Of a DNA stretch of 64,000 nucleotides, positions 23,286-35,174 are shown piece by piece. The stretch lies in contig FN647962.1 in the NCBI GenBank assembly GCA_000310025.1, positions 159,902 to 223,901 of the forward strand. Reading direction: 5' to 3'. The stretch comes from Ectocarpus siliculosus (Eukaryota > Sar > Phaeophyceae > Ectocarpales > Ectocarpaceae). Position 1 is the stretch's first letter, and each line of letters begins with the position of its first letter. A program made the translations under genes and the position numbers. The notes beneath the pieces were generated by a model. The model was not told where the DNA came from. It worked only from the letters and a program-made list of their open reading frames with translations, and searched no databases.

Positions 23286-26200
23286 TTTGCCTTATTTTTT
23301 GTAGAGGCTTTGTTGGCTTTCTCCCTCTCCATTGCGTGTTCCTGCTGCGTTTGCTGGTGTTTACGGCACGCAGAAGAAGTAGTGCACAAGGACCTTGTAA
23401 ACAGGTAGTTGTAGGAGCTCCTTTGCTGACGTTGCTTCCTACTTGTCGTTGGAATCACTTCAAGGTCTTGCCTGCCCGGGTGCAAAGCTGCCAGCCCTTC
23501 CATGACAATTCCATGAAGGGCTGAATGACCTCGAAAGAAACACTGAGTGCCGAAACAAGACCTCTCTCATCCTAGGAGGAAGAGAAACGTTTAACCAGGA
23601 CAACGACAGTCACATCTTTCCCAGCCGTTGGGGCACAATGTCAGCTTCCTCTATGATGATTAGGTGATGCACTTATCCCCCCAGATATTGAACCGGAGGT
23701 GCTACAATACTGTAGTCTCTTAGAGTCATTGGTGCATGACGCAAACACATCAGAGTTGAGATGATGTCCAAAGGTCGCAACTAGACGCCTTTCGCAACTA
23801 GACGCCTTTCCCCCCCAGCGAGCCAAACCAACTTGAGTTGATCGCTGCCTCCAGATGTACAGTTGCGAAAAGGATCGATTCTGTGTGTATTTTTGGGAGA
23901 CAACCTGACTCAAATGTTGACAACATAAAGAGACACGAAATAAGTTCGTAACTGTTGCCTATTCGTAGGGATGCGGAGTAGAATTCATACGTGTACATGG
24001 ATAGAACAGTGCCACAATATTCCATCATTGTCTGCGATGAATCTCCATTTACTGTTCCTTTAGGTGACAACTGTAGTATTTGTGCCCGCATGTCTACATC
24101 CGCCTCCAACTCACACATGTTCACCTCTCACCCTATTGTACTCTTCTTGCTCTCGGTTTCTCCTACTCACAGTCAAGAGTGTAAATCTGGGCCGGTACAT
24201 CACATGGTACAAACCACCGATCCGAGTTCCAGGTTAATTGTGTAAACCAGCGCGTTATCTGCGCCCACATCTCAATCAAGTCCCTTCGTCGATACCCTAC
24301 AGCACGCTGATACTTGGATCCACTTTCAGTGCTTGATGGTCCCACATGTAGTGTAACGGTAGTTGGGTGCACCGTCTATACTGGGGATTCGGCGAAACGT
24401 GGTTTCTTCAGTTGTCAGGTGTGCGTTATTGCTCCAGTGAATATGCGGTTGGTTGCGTTCTAGCAAAGTCCACACCGTTACTATCTATCACACTTACCCG
24501 GTCCAACTTCTGGTCTGATCCCCCGTAAAATACCTACCTCCCACAGTGAGGAAGGTAGTGCTCAGAGTCTGTGTGCGATGGGTTGATTGTATCGTACACG
24601 GACTATTGCTCATGGTCATACTTTCATTAACTTGATGCAGAATCACAATATTCAAGAAGGGACGCAGGATGTAGTGGACCCGAAGGAGAGAACTACCAAT
24701 TTAGAGTTTACCTCATCTCTCCCCCAACACACACAAACACAGGCAAATAGCATGCGCACACTGAGGTGCAAACTATTCCCGCAAAGAAAACATGACAATC
24801 CACTGTAGGTGGAACATTTCGATTTGTTCGCAAAAGTTTTGATCGGAGATAGCGCACACGTCCATGAGGATGCCAGGACAGTAGTGGTGTCATCACACAG
24901 CAGTAAGGAGAGTATACTGCATAGTTGGGGAAGGGGTTAGATGGACCATACCAGTGTTGAGTGGTTGAGCGTACGTAGGGTACTGGTGAAGTCCCAGGGT
25001 GTGTGGTTGTGGTGCCGTGGTATGGTAGAAAGGGGCTCCTAGGATACTGCACATACTGTACGCCGTAAGGCAGCAGTGGATCAGCAGTCCAGGCACCAAA
25101 GTGTACAAGAGAAAGCAACAGGCCAACGCCACGTCCGACAACATAAATAGAGTGGGAAAGATTGATCACTGCTCTGGAGTTCTATGGTGTAAGCAGCAAC
25201 GGCGTTACCCGCAGTGGAGAAAGTGCGCTGCTGGTTAAACACGAAGAGTCACCCACGGCTCGGTGAGATGTACGCAGGCAAATCTCTGATTCCATGTGAG
25301 AACGGTAACTTCCCTGCGGTCCGCGGCCGAATAGCGTAAGCCCACAAGAACATTTACCCAATGTGACTCAGTGGACCGAATACACGACACACCAATATTG
25401 CCTGTACCCACAGACATTCGTATTCGAGAGAGTGGAGGGCGGGGGGTGGTGACGGAAAGCAGCCACATGTGTTAACACCCACGTAGAAGTCCAAGTGCGG
25501 GGGAATAAACAGCTACAGCACCAGTTGCTACAATTTGCCACCATGCGGAAGGCAAGTAAACACACACAAGCTGATATTTTAAGTACCGGGTGACCACACA
25601 ACAGCGAGCACGGCGGAGGTGATAACCGAGAGATGTGGAGACAGAGGGTATGGATGACCTCACTGCACTACAAGGACAGGGTCGTGTAGTGGTGTGTTGG
25701 CGTGTGATATGTAAACTGGTCATTATATATGTACTGTAGTGCCGTGATGAAATTCGGTTGATTTCGGTGGTGTGACACAAGATCCATCAACCATGTGGGT
25801 ATAGGACTAGCTGTGTAAGTACATGCACATACATGCTCGTGAGGCGATCCACGTAAAATATATGGTGAGTACGGAAGGTGAACGGCAAGATACACGGCCG
25901 ACGGAATGCACAGATAGGGCACGGCAGGTGTGGGCGTCATTATTCCGATGGAATCCGATGGAATCCATTAAATATATATGCGTGACGGATGATGTGGGAG
26001 TTCCCGGCAGTAATCAATCAAAAAACAATTGTTACCCGATTAATTACATAGCATAACTACTTGTATGACCCGTAATCACCCGTGCGCCGTCGGATAATCC
26101 CCATACTATATACACATAGTGGTCCTCGCGTGAAACACATCCCTCCTTGATGGATCCTATGCTTAGAAATCAAAATAGAGTTGTTGACCACATTACTACC

Positions 26201-26620
26201 AGAATGTCGTACAATCCATGTACGATGTTATGAGCTGCCCGGCCGGGTCCTCATGTAAGATACCAATCAATGTGTTATGGTAAAACACCGATCGATGTGT
26301 AATTGCATTCAACTAAATAGTGAAAATAATGTTCTCAAGAAAAAAATCTGTATCTTGTACGATTTTCAACCAAAACAACACAACACCCGTCCTGGGGCTG
26401 CTGCACCGTGTGGTTACTTAAAAGGTCACGATGTACTAGATAAAGTGATCACCCCAATATCTAGATCCCTATATCCTGTGACTACGACCCTATGTTATTC
26501 GTATCTAGATCCGATCTGAATGCAAATTAGCAGGAGGAGCATTTTGCCGAGAAAGAGATCTGGTCCGGACCCGATCAACCGTTCTATAAAAGTTAGACAA
26601 TGTAGTGAATAGAGCCACTA
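23286..26620. other. Region with no supported gene
   Basis: Both strands were read. Open frames here are short, lack splice-linked partners and show no family motif. A 17-bp direct duplication (GCAACTAGACGCCTTTC) occurs at 23779. A frame at 24372-24163 (minus) looks mildly protein-like but cannot be assigned. Confidence 0.4.
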
Positions 26621-26621
26621 A

Positions 26622-27350
26622 AAATTCGTCAGTCAGCGCAAGTGTTCAACCTCCCATGCAAAAACGTAGAATGCCCCCATTCAACAGTGAAGGACCTCGA
26701 CGCTTCAAACGACAAACACGCACGTGTCGGACGACCACACAAGATTGGCTAAGTCCGGTAGACACGCGTACAGAGAAACTTACGCAATGGATGGATGACC
26801 AACACACCGCAAACAACGCGAAAAAGTTGTCATACGCAAGGAACATGATGAAAAAAAACAACAACCCAGATGCAACGCTGAAAACTGTTACGAGGCGCTT
26901 CCAGGGTTAAGTTGAAATATCTCGAAGTACCAAACATACATGGCGAAACGATCGGCATGATCGCTGAACAAGCCAAGGTCGCGAAATTAGACAAACGTAC
27001 GTAGCTCGCGAATAGCTCGTCCTGCTGTTGTCACGAAAATGTTGTTTGACCCTGACTGACCCTGGTCGGTCAGCCTGAGTTATCGATAACTGCAGACACG
27101 CCTGAAGTCAGGCAGGGCCTTGGACCAGTATCCTCCCCCCGTCGCCTCGGGGGGCTGGTCAATCCACCTCCTTGGTGATGGTAAACACAGTGTATTATTA
27201 TTGCACGAGTCTCGTCTCTCTCTCTCCATCTATCTCTCTCCTGCCAACATGCCAACCAGGCAGATAGAAACCCCAATCTACCATATCTTTGACATGCATA
27301 CGGCAGCTTCCCACCGTGAACTACTCCTACCCAGGTGCGCTGCGTCCACA
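26622..27350 (-). mobile_element. LTR-A retrotransposon deletion remnant with its 5' LTR
   Basis: 26622-27010 matches the 3' non-coding region of the full-length copy (51351-51750). At about 27012 it jumps to the 5' leader (AGCTCGTCCTGCTGTTGTCA, as at 57122) and then enters an LTR at 27091-27350 starting TGCAGACACGCCTG and ending GCGTCCACA. All coding sequence is therefore deleted. The 3' LTR is missing. Confidence 0.7.
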
Positions 27351-27776
27351 GCTTCCACGATGCCTTGTATGGCTTACTCAATCACAACTTGTGCTGTTTT
27401 CAGTTGTGGTTAACATCAAAGTGGTGATTGATTATAGATCCTACCGGTGAGTATACATGCATAATTTCAACGATACACATCATGACCCGCCTCCGGACCT
27501 TCTGTACTGTCTGTGTCAACATTTGGAAGCACATCCTTTCTTCCACCCCACAAGAAAGTTCAAGTTTACATGCTCTGGCCGGTCTAGGGTATCACGCTAT
27601 CCTAACTGGACTCTTAAACAGAGAGCGACAACAAAGATACATCACCGAGACGATCCCTGATTATTACCAACGCCGGGTCGTATGCTTCGTTTCCTATCTC
27701 CCCGGCCTCACCATGTTAAAACAGCTGAAAACAGCACAAGTTGTGATTCAGTAAGCCTACAAGGCATCGTGGAAGC
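27351..27776. repeat. Short element with about 60-bp inverted repeats
   Basis: The left arm 27351-27412 begins GCTTCCACGATGCCTTGTA. The right arm 27715-27776 ends in its near-perfect inverse, ACAAGGCATCGTGGAAGC. The left arm abuts the LTR end exactly. The middle has no coding content. It is probably a MITE or fold-back element. Confidence 0.5.
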
Positions 27777-27941
27777 ATACCTCTTTCAAGAGGGATACCC
27801 AGAGTTTCATCGAACATTAAACTACTGTTGCTGTTGCTGAAATAACACAGAGATAGGTGGGGCTAGAAGATATAAGCCACAATACAAAAATCTACGCGTC
27901 AGAAACTTTTTTAGTGGCTCTACAAATATTCATTACATAGT

Positions 27942-28512
27942 CTCAGTTCGTGCAAAGACCGTTTCCTCGGGGCTGGGAATCAGTGTGAAGGGGGTTTGCG
28001 GTGATGCAGGTGGGTTGAGCTTACCTGTCTTCGTTGTCTCTCCTGGATGGTATCCATTTCTCATACGGTATCAAGCAAATAGTGTGTCAGCTTGCTGACG
28101 ACCATCGTGCGAATGATGACCGTTAAACACGTACATCACAAGAGCAAACGGTATCAACCCATCATCACATGTTAGCATGACTTAGTAAGGCATGTGATAG
28201 ACATGTTAACGGGTGAAAACGTGCACTTTAACAGGCTTTATTAACTTCAATCCACATGGGGGGTGTTAAGGAAACACCGGGTGGGTAGCAGCAACGTTCG
28301 CGAAAACGTGCCACGGAGAAACATGTTGAAGTTGTCTCTTCTTCGTAGATGCGGCATAACCGCCGCCTCTTCGAAACCTCTAGAGGGACAACAGGGAAGT
28401 GTCCGATACTTCGATTCCTGTTTATGGCCCCCATACCCCTAGCGCCGCGACCACCGGACAGGCACGGCCCGTCATAGTATTTTGTGCAGATTCTACGTGC
28501 AGCCGCCAAAAC
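27942..28512 (-). repeat. Dispersed repeat R2, copy 1 (inverted)
   Basis: Read on the minus strand it starts GTTTTGGCGGCTGCACGTAG at 28512 and ends near the GCACGAACT block at 27945. A copy about 95 percent identical in the other orientation lies at 30291. The element contains an open frame of about 90 codons in two copies, but the frame is not kept in the same register in all copies. Confidence 0.65.
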
Positions 28513-30290
28513 AGGAGGAGGAGGAGAAGGGGGAGGGTGAGGTGGTGTGAGGGGAGGGGGGACGAGGAGGGAGCGCGAAGGCGCTCGGGGCGAAAAAGCG
28601 CTCGAAGAAACGGCGGTTTATGTCTTGTTGAGGGAGGTGGAGGGGCCTGGGGGTGTGAATAAGTACTTGAGCGCACGGCAAATTGCAATTAACTGTGGAC
28701 GGGTGTTGCACGTAGTGAAGGTGATCTCACCACCGTAGGCTTATCGGCAGCCCCTCTTCGGCACGTTGCCGGCTTGAGTATGCTCTTGGATTGATGACGT
28801 TTTGACGCATGGTATTTATGCTTTCTTTGGTTCTGGTGTGTCGTGTTATTTCGCCATATTCGCCCAAGGTCAAATGTCGCGGACTTGTCTACTTCTAGCT
28901 TGAGGGGGGAGGTGTCCCCAAGCATTGTACTCCCAAGACTTGAAAACCAACTAGCTAAAAGATATTTATACGAAGTAACAGCTATTTATACGAAGTAACA
29001 ATATCTTCTTCCGGCGCCGAATGTACACACCATTAACTATCTCAAACCTTTCAAACAAGAAGATCAGAGCTCTCAACCAGATAAAGAGGTGGTCACTCAA
29101 CCGAGTTTGGCCTCTACATAGAGTAAACAGGTGTCGACGAGCGTTGATGTCCAGGTGAGTCTAGAATCGCCCATTCTCTCTAGCTAGCCGGGTGTGGGAG
29201 GACAACCCGTTCCTGAATATCTGAAGGTAAGAAACGCACCAACATGTTGAAGAAACGGATGGGAGTCCCAAGGCGAGTGAGGAATTCAGAGAACAGAGCC
29301 CTTTCTTGTAGAACTGCTAAACTGATTGCATTCGAGAGCAACAACAACGAAGATACGTTTCTAAATGTCAAATAATTAGCTTCAGGGTCTGTCGGAATAT
29401 CTTAACCGAAGATGGGATGTTATGGCATGCTCCTCGGGGAAAAGAACCTGTTTCAGCTATACCTGAACTATGATATCAAAGACGTTGTCACGAGTACACA
29501 ATTTTGTATGGCCATCCTGGCTTAGCACGGACTATGCTCATTGTCCCTGGCAGCTGAATAAACCTCACCGTGGTCATCAGTCGCGGTTTTGCTTGATTCA
29601 ACACTGATATAAAATAGAGGTACCCCTCGCGGAAACCTGGTTGCAGTTGACATATTTGATTTTAAGGGACCTCGCCATGTCAGTCCGTGTGTCTAACAAC
29701 TGGCGGGTATTTCACGCACTTTGGGAAGTATATCTAGAAGATACACTTCGACTTACAGTAGACCCCCTGAATATCCGAGCAAGGAAGGTCGAGATGCAGT
29801 CTCCCGAGAAGAAACCTTTCCGGTAAGTACAAAGGTGAGACAATTGTTCATTGATGGAGTAGGGCAAGTTAGATATATATATACTATATATATAATGTGA
29901 GCAGACAGGAATGATTTATGGCTTTGGGGAACCGTATTGGAACGTAAGGTATTCCGATGGAGATTGGGAAGAACTTAACCGTCGCGTGATGAATAGAAGA
30001 CAGATCAAGGCCGCCCTTTTCAGGTCTTCATCTTCCAATTAGTGCATTCGGTTAAGAGCAGTCTTGAATGAAGCCTAGGAGAATGGAATCAAGATTCGAG
30101 TGGTGTCAAGGAACAGTACACGAGCACCCGGATGGAGTCAAGAGGAGCTATCTAAGAGAAGACCAAGAGCAGCTGAATGGAATCAAGAGCAGCATTGGAC
30201 GGTCGAGAGCAGCTTGGAGGTGTTAGATTCTGGGCGTCTAGCCGGCAATCTGTGAGCATCTTTGCTCTGTGAATGTAGACTTGGGGGGAT
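28513..30290. other. Spacer between inverted R2 copies
   Basis: No gene is supported. It contains a G-rich purine tract (28513-28580), a direct repeat TATTTATACGAAGTAACA (28964 and 28982) and an AT palindrome near 29872-29896. Confidence 0.4.
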
Positions 30291-31285
30291 GTTTTGGCGG
30301 CTGCACGTAGAATCTGCACAAAATACTATGACGGGCCGTGCCTGTCCGGTGGTCGCGGCGCTAGGGGTATGTATGGGGGCCATAAACAGGAATCGAAGTA
30401 TCGGACACTTCCCTGTTGTCCCTCTAGAGGTTTCGAAGAGGCGGCGGTTATGCCGCATCTACGAAGAAGAGACAACTTCAACATGTTTCTCCGTGGCACG
30501 TTTTCGCGAACGTTGCTGCTACCCACCAGGTGCTTACTTAACACCCCCCATGTGGACGGAAGTAATAAAGCCTGTTAAAGTGCACGTTATCACCCGTTAA
30601 CATGTCTATCACATGCCTTACTAAGTCATGCTAACATGAGATGATGGGTTAATACCGTTTGCTCTGTCTGGGATATACGTGTTCACTGTCATCATTCGCA
30701 CGATGGTCGTCAGCAAGCTGCGACACTATTTGCTTGATACCGTACAAGGAATGGACACCATACAGGAGAGACAACAACGACAGGTGAGTACAACCCCCCC
30801 CTTTTTTTTTTTTTGTCTTCACTTCAAATCAGCGCTCACAGCACTAGTGCCATTTACTCCAACCCGTGGTCACACAGAAGAGCCCCTCTCTACCCTCCCC
30901 TCCTGCGGTACTTTGCCTTCGATTTTTAATGCGAGAAGAGTTCAGCACTCTCTTCCCTCTGTTTACACACGAACTAGCGTTATCCACTAGACCAGGAGCG
31001 GAAGCGAGAGAAAGACTCACTTTGCAAGAAAAGCTCGCTAACGCCGAGATTCGAACCCCTGACCTGACCTCTAGAAGGTTTCGAGGATACCACCTAGACC
31101 ACCGGGGCGACCATGCATCACACTGATTCCCAGCCCCGAGGAAACGATCTACGCACGAACTACACTCAGCTACGAAGGTCCACGCACATACCGTACTCAG
31201 CTACGAAGGTGAGAGATGTATGAGCGTTTTGTATCAGCGTTTTGTATGAGCGTCTTTTTACAAAGCTGTTTTAACACTCCCCCCT
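30291..31285 (+). repeat. Dispersed repeat R2, copy 2, split by a SINE
   Basis: It starts GTTTTGGCGGCTGCACGTAG and ends near GCTGTTTTAACAC. The SINE at 30802-31112 interrupts it: the block CACACTGATTCCCAGCCCCG resumes at 31118 and corresponds to the inverse of 27970-27990 in copy 1. Copy 3 lies at 63134-63745. Confidence 0.65.
30802..31112 (-). mobile_element. tRNA-derived SINE, copy S2
   Basis: The minus-strand head is GGTCGCCCCGGTGGTCTAG, box B is GGGGTTCGAATCTC, and the body has the CCGCAGGAGGGGAG block. The tail is a poly-A run seen as T at 30802-30814. It is inserted in an R2 repeat, so it is younger than that copy. A tRNA scan may flag the head as a pseudo-tRNA; the acceptor stem does not pair. 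Confidence 0.72.
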
Positions 31286-31559
31286 TCCCTCCCCAAGTTC
31301 TCTCTCTCTCTCTGCTACGGACGGTATGCGCGCAAGGTCAACTCGCCCAGGGGCTACGTGGGTTGTTCCTGTAACCCCGTGCATGAAATGTGACCCCTTT
31401 ATATATAGGATTTAGTATGGGCGTTTTTATATAGGAAATTGTATGGCGTCCGGGGGGGGGGGGAAGGGCCTTCGTAAAAAAACCCCCGCCATCCCCCCGG
31501 AGAGGTCTGAAAAAACTGTTTGTTGCGTAGGTGTCGCATTTTTTTTTCTTGTCCGCCCA
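31286..31559. other. Region between R2 copy 2 and the duplication; no gene seen
   Basis: It holds a CT microsatellite (31300-31313) and a G run at 31452-31462. No gene is supported. Confidence 0.4.
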
Positions 31560-33785
31560 CAATGAAAAATCATTTTTTTCAAATCATAGTTCAGCGAAAC
31601 GGCACACATAGTTTGTTCCCCAAGGCAACCCAAATTCGGTCTATTGGAGGTAAAANNNNNNNNNNNNNNNNNNNNNNNNNNNNNNNNNNNNNNNNNNNNN
31701 NNNNNNNNNNNNNNNNNNNNNNNNNNNNNNNNNNNNNNNNNNNNNNNNNNNNNNNGGAGGTAAGATGGCAAAGAGTGCACGAGTGATGTCACTTTCACGC
31801 CACGTTGCAACATAGCATGAGGTACAGCCTTCAAACTCGCGCACCACATACGCTCCATCATCAATCCCTGAGCACAGGATTATACCCTCCTCGCATGCTG
31901 ACCAACAGCACCGTGACAAGTAGCAGCAGCAGCAACCTGCCACCAGTGTCACAACCATGTAACCGCAGCATATGCGTATGTGCCCTCGCTTTCTACATGG
32001 CTGTGCAACCCTTCCATCGAGCTCGTACACTAAGGTAGGGTGTTCCCAGCCCGCGCAGCTCTCAAGGGGCTCACTGGCCGTGGCCCCGTCTCACCACATC
32101 GACACACCCAACTGCCGGCCCGCGCAGTTCTCAAGGAGGCCACTGGCCGTAGCCCCAACTACCCATCTCCACATAATTGCAAACCAGCACCTCAACACCT
32201 CGGCAGCCTATTCGTTGTTGTGCCGAGCACTCAACTTAAACTCTAGGTCCTGGTTTTGCAACAAAGCGGTTAGGACCCGCCACCATTTTACTCCGACAGT
32301 TCTGTGGATCTTCCCGTTCTAACTGTTGGTGTGGGTGTGAAGTGTGGGAGCACCAAAGTGTTTAAGACCAGGCCTGACCAGCCCTAATAGTTCTGAAGCT
32401 TCAGTTTCAGTCTCATCGTTCGATATCCTTGGGTGGGTGGAACTTTCATTCGCATCGCCCACCCCTTGTCCGACCCTGTCTCAAATGCTGATCTCGAGCT
32501 ACAGTGCAAATCTTGTGGCGCCTCAAGTATGGTTCGGTGGGGAATCGCAAATCATTACCTCGCCGAGTTTGAGCAGCCTCCACCTCCTGTGGCCGACACG
32601 ACTCGGCCTGGACTGTTCCTTGCTTGTTTCGCCGTGGGAACAGCCGGTTGAGCAGCGAAAGAGGGTCCTGCGTACTGCGCGCCACCATCTTCTTATCTTT
32701 TCGTTTGCGATTTTTCTTCCTGTGAGTGAACGTTGTACACATGCGGTTGCGGCTGTTATGCTCGGAATATGCTGCAAAGGTCGCAAGGTTATCGACTCTG
32801 TGGCTTGGGCTGCAAGCTGTGCTCACGTAGGAGATGGACATCCCCATTTTTTTTCTCTGTGTCGATATCCATGAAGAAAAGCAACGCCAGCACGGTTGAA
32901 GATTCAGACAACAACAGACGGTCCGCCTGTATTTTTTTTTATCTTCTTGCTGCATGTATATATATGCATGGATGGTGGTAAATCATCGTAAGCGTGTTGC
33001 TGCCTTACCTTGAGTCTGCTGCGTAGTCATAATTTGAGCGATAAGGGGTAGATGGCAGCACAATCTTATTTGGGTAATGAGGTTTGACAACGGGTCGTTC
33101 GTGTAGTGGTGCGCATCTATCGCGACGGCAAGCGTATTGAGAGGATAATAGTTCGTCCGCGGTGCTTCTAGTCATCATATTTTTTGTTGTTGTCAGTTTC
33201 ATACTTCTACTTCATACCACAAATGATGAAAGAGAGTCTCCACAGTTCGGAAATGGCGACTAGACTATATTTTGTTTGTTGTGTTTGTTGTTGATGAGCG
33301 CACATCGGATGTCGCCGTTCGTTACAGCCTGCGGTGGGCCACAGGGACGAGAGTAAGTGTCTTCTCGAGAGTTAATGCCTTTTCGACGCTCTCTTCTTTT
33401 GGTCTGCAGTACCTGTCTCGCTCTCGCCTATCGCCGTTGGGGTCCCAACAACATCGAACGTCAACCGTAATCGTTTTGCTTCTTGCTGAGTAAGAGGCTA
33501 CCCGTGTACCCGGCTGCTGCACATGTGAGGAGATGGGCGCTGCCTCTTTACTTGAAGCAATGGGCATGGCCGCTACTGTTTGCTGCATGCAGTGCTATGT
33601 GACACCTTCCTGCGATTCAGAGCGGCGACGGTGGCTTTTCTATGCTCTCTTTTGCCGCCTCCCTGAAGCCTGTCGCGTCTGGCTCACTTGTCTTTGTTCT
33701 CCCTTCTTTCTATTTTCAATTTTCATGCTTTGCTTTTTGGGATCCGCCGGTCACCCACCCACCCAATATTTCAGTTTTAATTTTT
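31560..33785 (+). repeat. Segmental duplication, unit 1
   Basis: It matches 34150-36350 in the same order. Blocks include GTTCAGCGAAACGGCAC (31591/34204), CAGCCCGCGCAGCTCTCAAG (32049/34850), CAGCGAAAGAGGGTCCTGCG (32653/35178) and CTGAAGCCTGTCGCGTCTGG (33664/36259). The unit contains the right TIR of a family C element at 32284-32370. No conserved reading frame runs through both units, so it is probably repeat-derived. Confidence 0.6.
31656..31755. other. Assembly gap (100 N)
   Basis: Exactly 100 N. The left flank ends TTGGAGGTAAAA and the right flank starts GGAGGTAAGATGG. The duplicate at 34253-34270 reads TTGGAGGTAAGATGG with nothing between. Confidence 0.95.
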
Positions 33786-34018
33786 TTTGGACGGGGTGTT
33801 TGCTTGCCATGTCTATGACTGGGCCCCGCAAGTTTCGCAATAATTCTGAAACTTTTCTGATGTCGTAAAATCAGTCTCTCATCGTTCGATATCTGTTCGG
33901 TGGGGAATCGCAAATCATGACCCGTCCCCGAGTTTGAGTAGCTTCCGCCTCCTGTGGCCGGCAAGAGTCGGGCTTCTCACTGTAACTTTTGTCTAGTCGC
34001 CGTGGGAATGGCCGGTTG

Positions 34019-35174
34019 AGGGCTTGTCTTAACCATTTTGGTGCCCCGACACTTCACGCCGACACCAACAGTTAGAACCGGAAGATCCACAGAAGTCCCT
34101 GTTTGTTTTTGTTTTGAACGGAAGTTCTGGCAAAAGCAATACTGTCGATCAGAACACCCGGACTATCTTTTGAAAAAATCAAAAATCATTCATTTCAAAA
34201 TACAGTTCAGCGAAACGGCACCGACAGTTCCCACAGGCAACCGAAATTCGGTCTGTTGGAGGTAAGATGGCAAAGAGTGCACGACTGATGTCACCTTCAC
34301 GCCACGTTGCAACATAGCACGAGGTAGAGTCTTCACACTCGCGCACCACATACGCTCCATCATCAACCCATCATCAACCCTTGAGCACAAGATTATACCC
34401 TCCTCGCATGCTGACCAACAGCACCGTGACAAGTAGCAAGTAGCAGCAGCAGCAACCTGCCACCAGTGCCTGGGGACGCAGCGCACCTGGGTAGCAGTAG
34501 TTCACGGTGGGAAGATGCCGTTGGATATGTATGCATGTCAAAGATATGGTAGATTGGGGTTTCTATCTGCCTGGTTGGCATGTTGGCAGGAGAGAGAGAT
34601 AGATGGAGAGAGAGAGAGACACGAGACTCGTGTGCAATAGTAATACACTGTGTTTACCATCACCAAGGAGGTGAATTGACCAGCCCCCCGAGGCCACGGG
34701 GGGAGGATACTGGTCCTAGGCCCTGCCTGACTTCAGGCGTGTCTACATGCCGCAACGATGTAACCGCAGCATATGCGTATGTGCCCTCGCTTTCTACATG
34801 GCTGTGCAACCCTTCCATCGAGCTCGCACACTAAGGTAGGGTGTTCCCAGCCCGCGCAGCTCTCAAGGGGCTCACTGGCCGTGGCCCCGTCTCCCCACAT
34901 CGAAACACACAACTGCCGGCCCGCGCAGTTCTCAAGGTGGCCACTGGCCGTAGCCCCAACTACTCATCTCCACATATTTGCAAACCAGCACCTCAACACC
35001 TCGGCAGCCTATTCGTTGTGATGCCGAGCACTCAACTCAAACTCTAGGTCCGGTTTTGCTACAAAGCGGTTAGGACCCGCCGCCATTTACTCGGACAGTT
35101 CTATGGGTCTTCCCGTTCTAACTGTTGGTGTGGGTGTGAAGTGTGGGAGCACCAAAGTGTTTAAGACCAGGCCT
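34019..35174. mobile_element. Non-autonomous TIR element, family C
   Basis: The left end reads GGGCTTGTCTTAACCATTTT and continues about 80 bp through CACCAACAGTTAGAACCGGA. The right end at 35090-35174 is its imperfect inverse, ending TTAAGACCAGGCC. TGA flanks both ends, and the uninterrupted relative at 32640-32660 reads GGTTGAGCAGCG, which supports a 3-bp TGA duplication. GG-rich termini with a 3-bp duplication are reminiscent of PIF/Harbinger; this is inference. There is no transposase. A solo LTR-A sits inside. Confidence 0.55.

Noticed and set aside
24708-25169. A 153-codon minus-strand frame with Pro/Tyr-rich middle
   Set aside because: No conserved motif, no start context or splice partner; composition fits chance in this stretch.
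31048-31112. A tRNA gene on the minus strand
   Set aside because: Box A and B are present, but the acceptor stem does not pair and the sequence continues into a SINE body; three related copies exist.
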